A stretch of 55,865 nucleotides of DNA from Metabacillus bambusae (GTDB lineage Bacteria > Bacillota > Bacilli > Bacillales > Bacillaceae). Under the pieces are notes generated by a model. The model saw nothing but the letters and a program-made list of their open reading frames with translations, had not been told where the DNA came from and did not search any database. The stretch lies in contig NZ_JAGDEL010000034.1 of the NCBI RefSeq assembly GCF_017497975.1, positions 1 through 55,865 of the forward strand, given 5' to 3'. Positions 34,744 through 43,885 of this stretch are shown in pieces; the first letter of the stretch is position 1; each line of letters starts with the position of its first letter. The position numbers were made by a program, and so were the translations under genes.

Positions 34744-34907
34744 GGAAATTATAAAATTCTTTTACTATGGATAAGCGCTTAGCATCCAGCTCCAGCGCCT
34801 AGCCCCTATTGGGTCTATAGCCACAAAAGAATTGAAGGTAAAGAACACCGTATAATCTTAAGCGTCTTATTTGCCCGAGGCTGTTCAAGGCGCTTGCGCT
34901 TTTGTTC
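34744..34907 (+). repeat. Dispersed repeat of the GGAAATTATAAAATTCTT family, copy 3
   Basis: 164 bp with the same ends as copies 1 and 2. The internal stem is partly lost here (AAAAGAATTGAAGGTA against ACCGTATAATCTTAAG). It lies directly behind the terminator of the immunity remnant. Confidence 0.85.
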
Positions 34908-34940
34908 ATAGGTCATGGGAACACTGAACCGAGGAAATAA

Positions 34941-35567
34941 TTACCCTATTTTGTTTTTATGTATCACTTTATTCACATCATGTCTTACCGTTTTATGACC
35001 AGCTTTAGTACCTTTACCAATCGCTATAAGCATAACGTCTAAATATCTATCAGAAATAGTTAAAGCTTCCTTTAGGTGTTTAGAATTATAACCCGACATC
35101 GTGATCGTTTCAAAACCTGCTTCATTTGCTAATAAAATTAATGACATTGATGCAAGGCTTACGTCTCTTGTCAATTCTAGCTTCAAATCTTCATTTGATT
35201 TATCAGCATAGTAGTTAATGGCAGCATTTGCAAGAAAATCTCTTAATTCCTCATTAAAATAACCTGCTTGAAACCCTTCCTCATGTATCTTAATGATATT
35301 ATCCTTATCAAAAGCTTGATAATCACCCAGCATAACGATTAATACTGAGGCTTCAACTACCTGTTGTTGATTAAATGCTATAGGTAACAATAAATCTCGT
35401 AAATTTGGATCTTCAATAACTAAGTATCTAGTTGCTTGAATATTATTTCCATTAGGTGACTTACTTGCACTTTCTATTAAATTGGTGATAATTTCAGAAC
35501 TAATTTTATAACTTGGGTCAAAATGTCTAACGGAACGTCTTTTTCTTAAAATATCTTTTACACTCAT
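34941..35567 (-). CDS. Nitroreductase-family flavoprotein
   Basis: The 208-aa protein is full length for the FMN nitroreductase family. It opens with DILRKRRSVRHFDPSYKIS (residues 5-23, FMN-phosphate arginines), then ASKSPNGNNIQATRYLVIED near 34-53, and the C-terminal VMLIAIGKGTKAGHKTVRHD. It probably reduces quinones or nitro-compounds with NAD(P)H. The ATG at 35567 has a weak binding site (GGAGTTGATATGA). It is divergent from an HxlR regulator, the usual arrangement for redox-responsive control of such enzymes. Confidence 0.88.
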   Translation of the reverse strand: MSVKDILRKRRSVRHFDPSYKISSEIITNLIESASKSPNGNNIQATRYLVIEDPNLRDLLLPIAFNQQQVVEASVLIVMLGDYQAFDKDNIIKIHEEGFQAGYFNEELRDFLANAAINYYADKSNEDLKLELTRDVSLASMSLILLANEAGFETITMSGYNSKHLKEALTISDRYLDVMLIAIGKGTKAGHKTVRHDVNKVIHKNKIG

Positions 35568-35639
35568 TCATATCAACTCCGAAGGTTTTATTTGTTGCAC
35601 CTTTTATTATAGTGGGCAATAATTAATGAGAAAATAACG

Positions 35640-35670
35640 CACATTAATGTGGGTTAGCCACTTTTAAGTG
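35640..35670. promoter_or_regulatory. Two palindromes in the nitroreductase/HxlR intergenic region
   Basis: CACATTAATGTG (35640-35651) is a perfect 12-bp palindrome. CACTTTTAAGTG (35659-35670) is an inverted repeat with a 2-nt centre. They are spaced 19 bp centre to centre, between divergent genes. They are good candidates for HxlR dimer sites; the role is inferred. Confidence 0.5.
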
Positions 35671-35693
35671 CCTATTTAGGAGGAACACAGATC

Positions 35694-36050
35694 ATGGTTA
35701 AATATAATACAGGAATCAATATTTTTATGAATATAGTAGGCGGAAGATGGAAATGCTTAATACTTTTTTTCTTAAGTCAAAAAGCAATTCGAACAAAAGA
35801 ATTTTATGAGTTAATGCCGGGAATTACACAAAAAGTCTTAACAGAACAGCTGAAGCAGTTGGAAAGAGATGGGCTTGTCCATAGAGAAGTATATAAAGAG
35901 GTACCACCAAAAGTTGAATATAGTTTAACAGAGTTAGGTAAAACATTTGTACCTGTATTAAACACGATGTGTGAATGGGGTAATGGGTATGCAATTATAA
36001 GAGATATTAATCAAGAAGAACAAATTTGTTGTAACCATGAAGAAAGATAG
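35694..36050 (+). CDS. HxlR-family transcriptional regulator
   Basis: The 118-aa winged-helix protein has VGGRWKCLILFFLSQKAIRT near residues 14-33, FYELMPGITQKVLTEQLKQL (recognition helix region) and the wing ERDGLVHREVYKEVPPKVEY with the HxlR signature. C-terminal CC residues may sense thiol-reactive compounds, but no conserved N-terminal Cys of the HypR/YodB type is present. TAGGAGG precedes the ATG. It is divergent from the nitroreductase gene, its probable target. Confidence 0.9.
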   Translation: MVKYNTGINIFMNIVGGRWKCLILFFLSQKAIRTKEFYELMPGITQKVLTEQLKQLERDGLVHREVYKEVPPKVEYSLTELGKTFVPVLNTMCEWGNGYAIIRDINQEEQICCNHEER

Positions 36051-36294
36051 ATGACTTTATAGTGACAAAAACCTATCCTTTTGTCCCGAGACCATTTTTG
36101 TCATACAAAATCCTTTAGGGAGTTTACTAAAGTAAGTATTATTATGTAAACTAAAATATAAAAAGTCGGCTTCTTTTTTGTTAAAGTTAAAAATACTTTT
36201 TTAGTTTTAAAGAAAAATAAGTGGATAATTAATATAGGTTTGAATGATATTGTATACATATATATAAGAACTTAAAGCAGAGGGAATGGATAAA

Positions 36295-38676
36295 ATGAAT
36301 GAAGAGTTAATAAAAAATGCCGATGCATGCTATCGGCTGGCTGAGCAGAAGGCGGCACAATATTTTAAATCACTTTCTGAGCAGCTCTTGCAAAAGAGCT
36401 ATGTTCCTACCCTAACAAAAGATTTCCAATCCTGGAAACAAAACCATATTCACCATACATTTTTATCCCTATTTTCGCGTAAAACAGGAAAACCTGATTC
36501 CAAAGGGTATCAGAATTATATCCAATGGCTAAATTACACTGGAAAACTAGATAATTATCTAGATCGAAGCATTTCATATATTTTCATGCGGGATTTGGCC
36601 AAAGCTCTGGACTCACCAGATACACAAAAAAGAATTCAGCGTGTAGTTGATAGTTTAAAGAATCACCTGACTCATTCCACCACAAAAGTACGAGGAGACA
36701 AAACCGAGACGTTTAGCATGGCCGGGTTGTATCGGGAGGCTCAGAAGGAAGGCATTGAGTCCACTTTGATTTGGGTGCTAAACAAATTAAAGACAGTATC
36801 CTCCAATATTCCTAAGGAAATGGATGCTGAGCACGCCCAGCGAAAATTAATTAAAATCATTGCTGGTGTCATTATGCATGAACTTGAAGAGATGAGCGCT
36901 GAGATTTCGCAGGAGGAACGGACTCAGAGACTAGATAAAGCGATAAGGCTAGGCTATTCCTATGGTCTGACCTATCCCTTCATTGACGATCTTCTCGATG
37001 CCAAAGTCTTATCTGATAAAGAGGAAAAACAATATTCCGATTTAATACGTACCACTCTAATTACAGGATCAGTGCCGGAATTGGGCGAGTGGACTGGAAA
37101 AAACAGCGATTTGATCAGATATATTCATTCGGAACTCCGCGACGCTTTTGAATATATTAAGGCACATCAGCCACAAGAGACAAGAAATAACTTTCTCGAG
37201 CAATCCTATGTGTTTTTTAATTCTCAGGAAGTGGACCGTGTAAAGTATCTAGCCAATTCAAATTATACCAATGAAGAGCTCTATCTCCCTATCATTTTAA
37301 AATCCTCTTCATCGCGATTGATTGCCCGTTCAGTAATCAATGCTCCTGAGGATGAGGGGTTTGATAACCGAACCTTCTTTTATGGCATTTACAACCAGCT
37401 TGCTGATGATTTTGCAGATATGTTCGATGACATGCATGATGGTGCGGTAACACCCTATACTTATTATATGACATACCACGATAAACGTTTGGATCTAATA
37501 AACCCCTTTGAATTATACTGGACGGTTATCGCCAATTTGATCCATAACGTGTATCATTCAGATACCAAAACCTGTGAAGTGATTTTAGATCGTGCGATAA
37601 ATGGTCTGAAACGCTTTAAAGAACGAATGGGAGCAAAAAAATATACGGAAGTAATGGAGCTATTTGCTTCTGGAAATCCACAATTCAATCGGGTTATTCA
37701 AAGTATGGTTCGAAAAGCGGATGATGTGGATTTCTTTGATAAGCTGCTCCGAGACCATATAATGACCATTCTGAAAAATGAACGGAAAGAGCGGGAAGAC
37801 TTTGTAGATATGATCGAAACCGTACGCAAACAGATCAACAACATCTTGAAAATTCCTAAAACCGATAATGATGCATTGATGAAAGAGCCAATCATTGATG
37901 CTGCAAATTACAGCCTTGAGGGTGATGGAAAGCGATTGAGACCAATCATCACTTGGGTCATGGGTATTAACGAATATGGATTAAAGAGTTCTGCAATTGT
38001 ACCACTTTTAAGATCGTTGGAATATATGCATACTGCATCCCTAATCTTCGATGATCTGCCTTCCCAGGATAATGCGTCCATCCGTAGAGGTCGTCCAACC
38101 CTACATCAGGTATATAACATTTCCATAGCGGAATTAACCGGTCTCTTTCTGACTCAGAAGGCGATTGGGGAACAAGCTTCTCTTGATCAGTTTGATACGA
38201 AAACTGTGCTTAAATTGATTCAATATTCCGCCCAAATAACAGAGGATATGTGTAAGGGACAAGCGATGGACTTGGATGCCAAAGGGAAACTATTAACACT
38301 GGAACAATTAAATTTGATGAGCTTTTATAAAACTGGCATCGCATTCGAAGCTTCCCTCCTTATGCCTGCTATTCTCGCTGATGCACCAGAGTTGGAAATT
38401 GAACACTTAAGAAAATTCGCCTACCATGCCGGTATTGCGTTTCAAGTTAAAGATGACCTGCTTGATGTTGAAGGAGAACTGGCCTTACTCGGTAAACGGA
38501 TTGGCAAAGATGCTGAAAACAACAATTCGACTTTCGTGTCAATCCTAGGTCTTGATGGTGCAAGAAAAGCGATGTGGGAACATTACTGTCTTGCAATTGA
38601 AACGTTGCAAGAGGTGCCACGCAATACCACTTTTCTTAAGCATTTACTAAATTATATTGTAAACCGGGACCATTAG
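36295..38676 (+). CDS. Two-headed isoprenoid synthase: terpene-synthase-like domain fused to prenyltransferase
   Basis: The 793-aa protein contains two helical isoprenoid-synthase units. The C-terminal unit (about 500-793) is a complete trans-prenyltransferase: GDGKRLRPI, HTASLIFDDLPSQD with the first Asp motif D586-D592, RRGRPTLHQVY, GQAMDLDA, FQVKDDLLD with the second motif D720-D724, and GKDAENNNSTF. The N-terminal unit (about 1-490) has its own pair, DDLLD at 231-235 and DDFADMFDD at 371-378, 140 residues apart, close to the 134 of the C-terminal unit. This suggests one head makes a prenyl diphosphate and the other uses it, as in fungal chimeric terpene synthases. Small residues (A, S) before the first C-terminal motif would allow products longer than farnesyl diphosphate, which is inference. 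The start at 36295 has AGAGGG 10 nt upstream; ATG 36286 lies too close. Monocistronic. Confidence 0.85.
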   Translation: MNEELIKNADACYRLAEQKAAQYFKSLSEQLLQKSYVPTLTKDFQSWKQNHIHHTFLSLFSRKTGKPDSKGYQNYIQWLNYTGKLDNYLDRSISYIFMRDLAKALDSPDTQKRIQRVVDSLKNHLTHSTTKVRGDKTETFSMAGLYREAQKEGIESTLIWVLNKLKTVSSNIPKEMDAEHAQRKLIKIIAGVIMHELEEMSAEISQEERTQRLDKAIRLGYSYGLTYPFIDDLLDAKVLSDKEEKQYSDLIRTTLITGSVPELGEWTGKNSDLIRYIHSELRDAFEYIKAHQPQETRNNFLEQSYVFFNSQEVDRVKYLANSNYTNEELYLPIILKSSSSRLIARSVINAPEDEGFDNRTFFYGIYNQLADDFADMFDDMHDGAVTPYTYYMTYHDKRLDLINPFELYWTVIANLIHNVYHSDTKTCEVILDRAINGLKRFKERMGAKKYTEVMELFASGNPQFNRVIQSMVRKADDVDFFDKLLRDHIMTILKNERKEREDFVDMIETVRKQINNILKIPKTDNDALMKEPIIDAANYSLEGDGKRLRPIITWVMGINEYGLKSSAIVPLLRSLEYMHTASLIFDDLPSQDNASIRRGRPTLHQVYNISIAELTGLFLTQKAIGEQASLDQFDTKTVLKLIQYSAQITEDMCKGQAMDLDAKGKLLTLEQLNLMSFYKTGIAFEASLLMPAILADAPELEIEHLRKFAYHAGIAFQVKDDLLDVEGELALLGKRIGKDAENNNSTFVSILGLDGARKAMWEHYCLAIETLQEVPRNTTFLKHLLNYIVNRDH

Positions 38677-38770
38677 TTAAGTGTTTGTTCTTAATTTAAG
38701 GTGAATATCGTTAGTCTCTCAAAAAGACACTAATATTAAATGTCTTGCAAAGTTAGTTCTAACACAATTC

Positions 38771-38804
38771 TAAGCCTATTTCCTTTTGGAAAGTGGGCTT
38801 TTTT
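38771..38804 (+). terminator. Terminator behind the isoprenoid synthase
   Basis: AAGCCTATTTCC pairs with GGAAAGTGGGCTT (one bulge, one wobble) with a run of seven T's. It lies about 95 bp after the stop codon. Confidence 0.7.
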
Positions 38805-39120
38805 TCTGATATTTTTCTATGTGGAACAATATCTGTGAATCAAGATTTTTCGGAGTGAAAGTGGAACGCCGTTTTTTATTCGTTTTATATAAAACATGCC
38901 AAAGATGTAAAAAAAACATCAAATGAAGTAAATATAATAGTATAAAAAACGAAAGAAAATATGAAATAATGAAAGCGTAAACAATATAAGAACTAACAAC
39001 TAAGATTATTAGAATGAATGCATAAGAGAACATTGTTTTACTCTGGAATGAAAAAAGGATTAGAACTAGTGTGAGAACTTCCTTTTCTATTAACATTTCA
39101 TATTTAATTGAAATGAACAA
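38776..39120 (-). CDS. Possible small membrane protein
   Basis: The frame is 114 codons from a TTG at 39120, about 15 nt after GGAGG, a long spacing. Residues 15-90 are almost all hydrophobic (two to three membrane segments) and the C-terminus is strongly basic. The 3' end runs through the plus-strand terminator hairpin. No family recognised; in AT-rich DNA such a frame can arise by chance. Kept as a weak call. Confidence 0.3.
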   Translation of the reverse strand: MFISIKYEMLIEKEVLTLVLILFSFQSKTMFSYAFILIILVVSSYIVYAFIISYFLSFFILLYLLHLMFFLHLWHVLYKTNKKRRSTFTPKNLDSQILFHIEKYQKKSPLSKRK

Positions 39121-39573
39121 ATTCAGCTTATCAAACCTCCTTAGAAATACATTAAGTAAGTCACCACATTACTTAGTTCAACCTCAGATAAATTAATACA
39201 ACTTCAAAGAAATCATAACAAATTTAAATAAATTTTAAAAATCTTTTATTGGAATTATGCAATATGAATAAACAAATGAAATTAGTAGTTTAAAGGACTT
39301 AGGTAGGTTAGATTGCCTAAAAAGGAGGTGATGAATTTAGAATTAAATAGCAGAAGGAATTGAACAATTAACTCTAAAAGAAAGGGGGGAATTAAAAGTA
39401 ATCAAGTTTACAATAAAAATGAAAGCGCTCTTATTCTGTTTGATCTTTTTCTATTATGATTATCAACAGTTGTAGCTATTAAACTATGTGAATGATATAT
39501 AATAACCGCAGTATGCGAAACGATTCATCTCGTTTTATGTCTGTGCGAAGGGAAAGGAAAGATTAATATAAAA
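39121..39573. other. Long leader region of the GH59 gene
   Basis: It contains two strong binding-site-like sequences (AAAGGAGGTG at 39321 and AAAGGGGGG near 39380). These are followed by very short frames (MNLELNSRRN and an 18-codon hydrophobic frame starting at 39419), and by a cre-like site. The short frames may be decayed gene starts or leader peptides; neither is certain. Confidence 0.35.
39420..39433. promoter_or_regulatory. CcpA-binding (cre-like) site upstream of the GH59 gene
   Basis: TGAAAGCGCTCTTA matches the Bacillus cre pattern TGAAAGCGCTTTCA at 11 of 14 positions, including the full left half and core. It lies 141 bp upstream of the start codon. It suggests catabolite repression. 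Confidence 0.6.
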
Positions 39574-42500
39574 ATGGGGAGTAAAAGAAAAAAATTAAAA
39601 AAGGTTATCGGATCTTTAGCTGTTGCTTCCACTCTATTTGGGTCTTTTGCCTTTATGGATGCAAATGAATCTAAAGCTGAAGAGATCACAAAAACCATTA
39701 CAATTGATGGAAACAATATAGATAAATATAACCGATTTAAAGGATATGGAACGGTAACTGCTAATAATACATCACGCTTGATGCTAGATTACAAAGAAGA
39801 GCATTCGGAAAAATATTGGGAAATAATGAATCAGCTGTTTAATAAAGAAACAGGGGCTGGACTAACGCACGTTAAAGTTGAGCTAGGTGGTGATGTTAAT
39901 TCATCTTCAGGAACTGAGCCTGCAACGATGCGTTATGCAGATGAACCAGCGAATGTTCTCAGAGGAGCAGGCTTCCAATTTGCAGCTGATGCAAAATCAA
40001 TCAACCCAGATATCACAACCGAAATTTTACGCTGGGGTGAACCACGATTCACATGGAATGGCGCTGAAAAAAATGAATATGAAAATCGATATCAATGGTA
40101 TAAAAAGACGATAGATGCAGTTTATGAAGAGTATGGGTTTAAACTAGATTATATCGGAATTTCTCAAAATGAAAGAGCACAAAATAATGGTAGAAATGAA
40201 CTTGAATGGTTAAAATATTTTACTTCAAAAATCAAAGAAGAGTCAAATTATGACTCAGACTACAAAGATATTAAACTTGTTGCAGCAGATGGCTATCGTG
40301 ATACGAAAACAATAAGTCGTACACTGCTTGATCATCCAGATTTGATTGATGAAATTGATGTAATCAGTTCCCATTATGGTCTAACTGGTTCAAATGAACT
40401 AACTCAATTACAAAACAAATTGATTGCTGAAGGCAAAAAACCAAAAGAAGTTTGGGTATCTGAGGGAATTGCACCAATGATCAATGCGCGTTATCGTGAA
40501 AATATGGAGCCGAATTATAATGGGCTTGGCGGAAAAGCGGGAATAATCGATGTAACTTCGCGTATTATTTCGGTATATTCATGGACAGGAGCAGGCAGCA
40601 ATCCTTTAAATGCCGTTTCATTTGATTTTCAACCATCAGTTGCAGCCTTTTATGAAGGTTCTTCCTATAATCCGAAACACTTGATTAGTGCGTATGATCC
40701 ATGGTCTGGTTTTTATGAAGTAGATGGTGGGTTACAAGGAGTTCGTCATGTGATGAACTTTGTTGGATATGATGATCACAACACACCTGAAAATGAACGC
40801 TGGATGTATGTTAAAGATGCGACATTTAGTGATGGGAATTTCTTCGACGGTGGTGTAGATGTTGATACAAGTACTCATAATTATCTAACATTAAAAGATC
40901 CAGAAACTGATGACTATACAACAGTTTTTGCAAATAATACAAAGCAAACACGTAAATATAAGATTAATACGAAAAACCTTAATGGAAAAGAGAATGCACC
41001 AATTTATGTTTGGGAAACACGCGGGGCAGATAAAGGACAAAGTTATGATGCAAATTGGTTTAAAAATGTCAACAAAATCATACCAAAAGATGGTGAATAT
41101 GAAGTTGAAGTAAAACCGTATTCAATTGTGACCATTACAACATTAGATAAGGAATCAGAAATAGAAGACTTTGAATATCAATCACAACCAGTTGATTTAT
41201 CTAAAGACACAATAATGCCATTACCATATAAGGATGATTTTGAATACGATAAATATTCTGTTGATGAAAAAGGCAGAGATTATGTTGATCGTCGTGGAGG
41301 TACACCACGTTATACAACTGACCAGACTGGCGCTTTTGAAGTTGTTAAAAAAGCAACGAAACAGCAATCTAGTGGAAGTGCAGTACGTACTGATCTGCAT
41401 ATTCCGGATGCAAAGGCTCATGGAAATATGCTTCAGCAAAAAATCATACATGACATCATTGGAGCAGATTGGGCAGTTTGGGGCGGTAAAGATGGATCAG
41501 CTTCAAACAGTAATCCAAACGCCACTCTCGGTGATTTCCGCTGGGTAAATTATAAAGTTTCTTATGACTTTTTATTAGATACACATACACCTGAAGTAGA
41601 AGGCAGAAGTAACTATGCTTTAATTGGGTTAAGACAAGTTAAAGCAGGAGGTTCAGATTCACATGCACCTTACAATGCACGAGTGTATTCAGATGGCAAA
41701 TATGAAATTCTTAAACTTGGGAAAGTTGTAAATAGTGGGACTGTTGAAGCCTTTAATAATAATGTTTGGCATAATTTAGCATTTGAAGCGAAAGAAAATG
41801 TATTCACACTTTATCTAGATGGAGAAGAAATTGCAACCTATACGGATGAGGATTCAACTGTAATGGCTGGAAGAGTTGTAATAGGGTCAGGCTATTATGA
41901 AACCCTTTTCGATAACTTACGTATAGATACAGTTAAAGGATACTCATATGAATCAGATAAATACGACAGTGCACAAGGTAAGAAATATGATACCGAAGAA
42001 GAAGCTTTAAACAATACTGATAAATGGAATCCAATTGGGTATGTTGGTAATTGGAATTATTCACAAACAGGATATGCCCATCATAACCGTACGCTAATGA
42101 CTGCTAAAACAGATATTCCAGTTTGGAACGGGGTAACTGTAGGATTCAACGACTCAACAACAGTACAAGGAACGTTGAACAAAGTATTATATACCGAAAG
42201 TTGGGGATCAAACAGTGTAAATGCCTGGGGATCAAAGGGTGAATCCTTTGAAATTAAATTTAAGGGCACTAAAATTAGGCTATATGGTATAGTGAATCCG
42301 TCAAATGGAACAGGTGATATCTATTTAGATGGAGAATTAGTCGGTGAAGCAAACTATTTAAATAATAGTGAAATTCATAAGATTGTCTGGTCTTCAGAAG
42401 ATCTTGAAGACAAAGAACACACACTTAAAGTAATAGCAAAAGATAAGTATATTAGCTTTACCAAAGTAGAAATTGAGACTAGTGATCCTATACAAGTCGT

Positions 42501-43365
42501 TAAGAAATTAGGCGCTAATGATATTGTTAAAATAAAAGATGATGAATCACAAATAGGGAATGAAGAGAATACAGTTTATGCATTTAGAAAGAACAATGAT
42601 TGGGGTTCAAATAATACAAATGCTTGGGCGAACTTTGATGATAATCCGTATATTTTAATTAACTTTACGGGTACAGGTATTGATTACCTGTCTAGGGGTG
42701 TAGAAGAGCAAAAATATAATTTTGAACTAGATGGTGTTGATATGGGTAACTTTAGGGTAAATGCTGATGGAGTGAGGTATTCCGTTAGAGGACTTGAGGA
42801 AAAACCTCATACGTTAAAAGTTTCACTAAAAGATAATGAAAGAATAGAAACCTACATGGATTACCATGGGGTCAATATCTACCATACCCCTGACCCGACT
42901 AGTAGTACTAGCAGTATGATCTTCGATTTTGAAGGATCAGGCTTCAATTTATTCGGAGCGACTCCAGATGCATTAATTGATGTGTATATCGACGATCAAT
43001 TAATTGATGAGGATTTTAGAATTTATTCTAAAGGAGACAGACAAACATCCTATAACATTCGAGGCCTTAAAAATGCCAAACATACTGCTAAGGTTGTTGT
43101 GAAAGGTGGGACTTTTGTTTTAGATGGTATTGATGTTCTTACAGGAAAAAATAAAGTTGAAGTGAATAAAGAAAAACTTCAGCAATTGTATGATGAAAAT
43201 AAAGAAAAAGACCATAAAAACTATACGAAGGAAAGCTGGAAAGTGTTCCATAAAGCACTTTTGGAAGCTAAGTCAGTATTAAAAAATCCACAAAGCACAT
43301 TAGAGAAAGTGGTTGCTGCACAAACATCCTTACAGTCAGCAGTTGATGGATTAACTGAAAACTAG
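39574..43365 (+). CDS. Secreted GH59 galactocerebrosidase-like glycosidase, multimodular
   Basis: The 1263-aa protein has a signal peptide (KRKKLKK, hydrophobic core, cleavage after SKA near 35). The catalytic TIM barrel carries the GH59 landmarks VKVELGGDVNSSSGTEPATM, acid/base E200 in GISQNERAQ and nucleophile E297 in WVSEGIAP, then YDPWSGFYEV. A beta-sandwich ends in VKPYSIVTITTLD, and a lectin-like domain starts LPYKDDFEYD (548) with GDFRWVNYKVSYDF, as in human GALC. From about 870 to 1190 there are three related beta-sandwich modules (WGSNSVNAWGS, WGSNNTNAWAN and a third), probably carbohydrate-binding. Residues 1193-1263 form a FIVAR domain. It should release beta-linked galactose outside the cell. 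There is no LPxTG anchor. A cre-like site lies upstream; no transporter adjoins. Confidence 0.87.
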   Translation: MGSKRKKLKKVIGSLAVASTLFGSFAFMDANESKAEEITKTITIDGNNIDKYNRFKGYGTVTANNTSRLMLDYKEEHSEKYWEIMNQLFNKETGAGLTHVKVELGGDVNSSSGTEPATMRYADEPANVLRGAGFQFAADAKSINPDITTEILRWGEPRFTWNGAEKNEYENRYQWYKKTIDAVYEEYGFKLDYIGISQNERAQNNGRNELEWLKYFTSKIKEESNYDSDYKDIKLVAADGYRDTKTISRTLLDHPDLIDEIDVISSHYGLTGSNELTQLQNKLIAEGKKPKEVWVSEGIAPMINARYRENMEPNYNGLGGKAGIIDVTSRIISVYSWTGAGSNPLNAVSFDFQPSVAAFYEGSSYNPKHLISAYDPWSGFYEVDGGLQGVRHVMNFVGYDDHNTPENERWMYVKDATFSDGNFFDGGVDVDTSTHNYLTLKDPETDDYTTVFANNTKQTRKYKINTKNLNGKENAPIYVWETRGADKGQSYDANWFKNVNKIIPKDGEYEVEVKPYSIVTITTLDKESEIEDFEYQSQPVDLSKDTIMPLPYKDDFEYDKYSVDEKGRDYVDRRGGTPRYTTDQTGAFEVVKKATKQQSSGSAVRTDLHIPDAKAHGNMLQQKIIHDIIGADWAVWGGKDGSASNSNPNATLGDFRWVNYKVSYDFLLDTHTPEVEGRSNYALIGLRQVKAGGSDSHAPYNARVYSDGKYEILKLGKVVNSGTVEAFNNNVWHNLAFEAKENVFTLYLDGEEIATYTDEDSTVMAGRVVIGSGYYETLFDNLRIDTVKGYSYESDKYDSAQGKKYDTEEEALNNTDKWNPIGYVGNWNYSQTGYAHHNRTLMTAKTDIPVWNGVTVGFNDSTTVQGTLNKVLYTESWGSNSVNAWGSKGESFEIKFKGTKIRLYGIVNPSNGTGDIYLDGELVGEANYLNNSEIHKIVWSSEDLEDKEHTLKVIAKDKYISFTKVEIETSDPIQVVKKLGANDIVKIKDDESQIGNEENTVYAFRKNNDWGSNNTNAWANFDDNPYILINFTGTGIDYLSRGVEEQKYNFELDGVDMGNFRVNADGVRYSVRGLEEKPHTLKVSLKDNERIETYMDYHGVNIYHTPDPTSSTSSMIFDFEGSGFNLFGATPDALIDVYIDDQLIDEDFRIYSKGDRQTSYNIRGLKNAKHTAKVVVKGGTFVLDGIDVLTGKNKVEVNKEKLQQLYDENKEKDHKNYTKESWKVFHKALLEAKSVLKNPQSTLEKVVAAQTSLQSAVDGLTEN

Positions 43366-43609
43366 CTATGAAAGAGTTATAGATATTCCTGATTTAAAAA
43401 GTTGTAGATTACCTTATCGTTATTTATACCGTTTATTATCTGTTCAGGGCAGCGTAAATATTGATGAATGGAAATATGGACTCTCTCAAAGTAATTTAGC
43501 AACAGATTATACAGGTTGGTCTTTTTGGGGATGGAGATCCAAGGAGCAACCGCCATTTTCACAGTCATCCTCAAACGAATTTTTTACACTGCTTAAAGTA
43601 GAAAAGTAA
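43360..43609 (+). pseudogene. Start-less ORF remnant after the GH59 gene
   Basis: A frame open for about 80 codons without an initiation codon reads ERVIDIPDLKSCRLPYRYLY and later GSVNIDEWKYGLSQSNLATD, then YTGWSFWGW, ending at TAA 43607. The composition is protein-like and the end precedes a perfect terminator, so this is probably the 3' end of a lost gene. Family not recognised. Confidence 0.45.
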
Positions 43610-43626
43610 ATAATATATAAAAGAAA

Positions 43627-43672
43627 AAGATCACTTCCGATTCAAAAATCAAATAGGAAGTGATCTTTTTTT
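43627..43672 (+). terminator. Strong terminator before the ger operon
   Basis: AAAGATCACTTCC pairs with GGAAGTGATCTTT, followed by T's, 18 bp after the ORF remnant. Confidence 0.9.
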
Positions 43673-43885
43673 GTAAAAAAACAATTACTAATTCAAAAGC
43701 GTAAGTTTTTCAGTGCCCTCGTAAATTTGCCTGATTTCGACATTCTGGAAGAATTATAGTACCCATTATTTTATTAGTATAAGTGAGGGCAATAACTCTT
43801 ATATTAAGGAGTTTCTTTTTGTATAATTTCCCAAAAATATCGAATAATGATAATTAATACAACTTACATTAAAAGGAGTATTTTA

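Noticed and set aside
28071-34907. CRISPR array from the repeated units
   Set aside because: Only three copies kilobases apart, about 164 bp each, without regular short spacers or cas genes.
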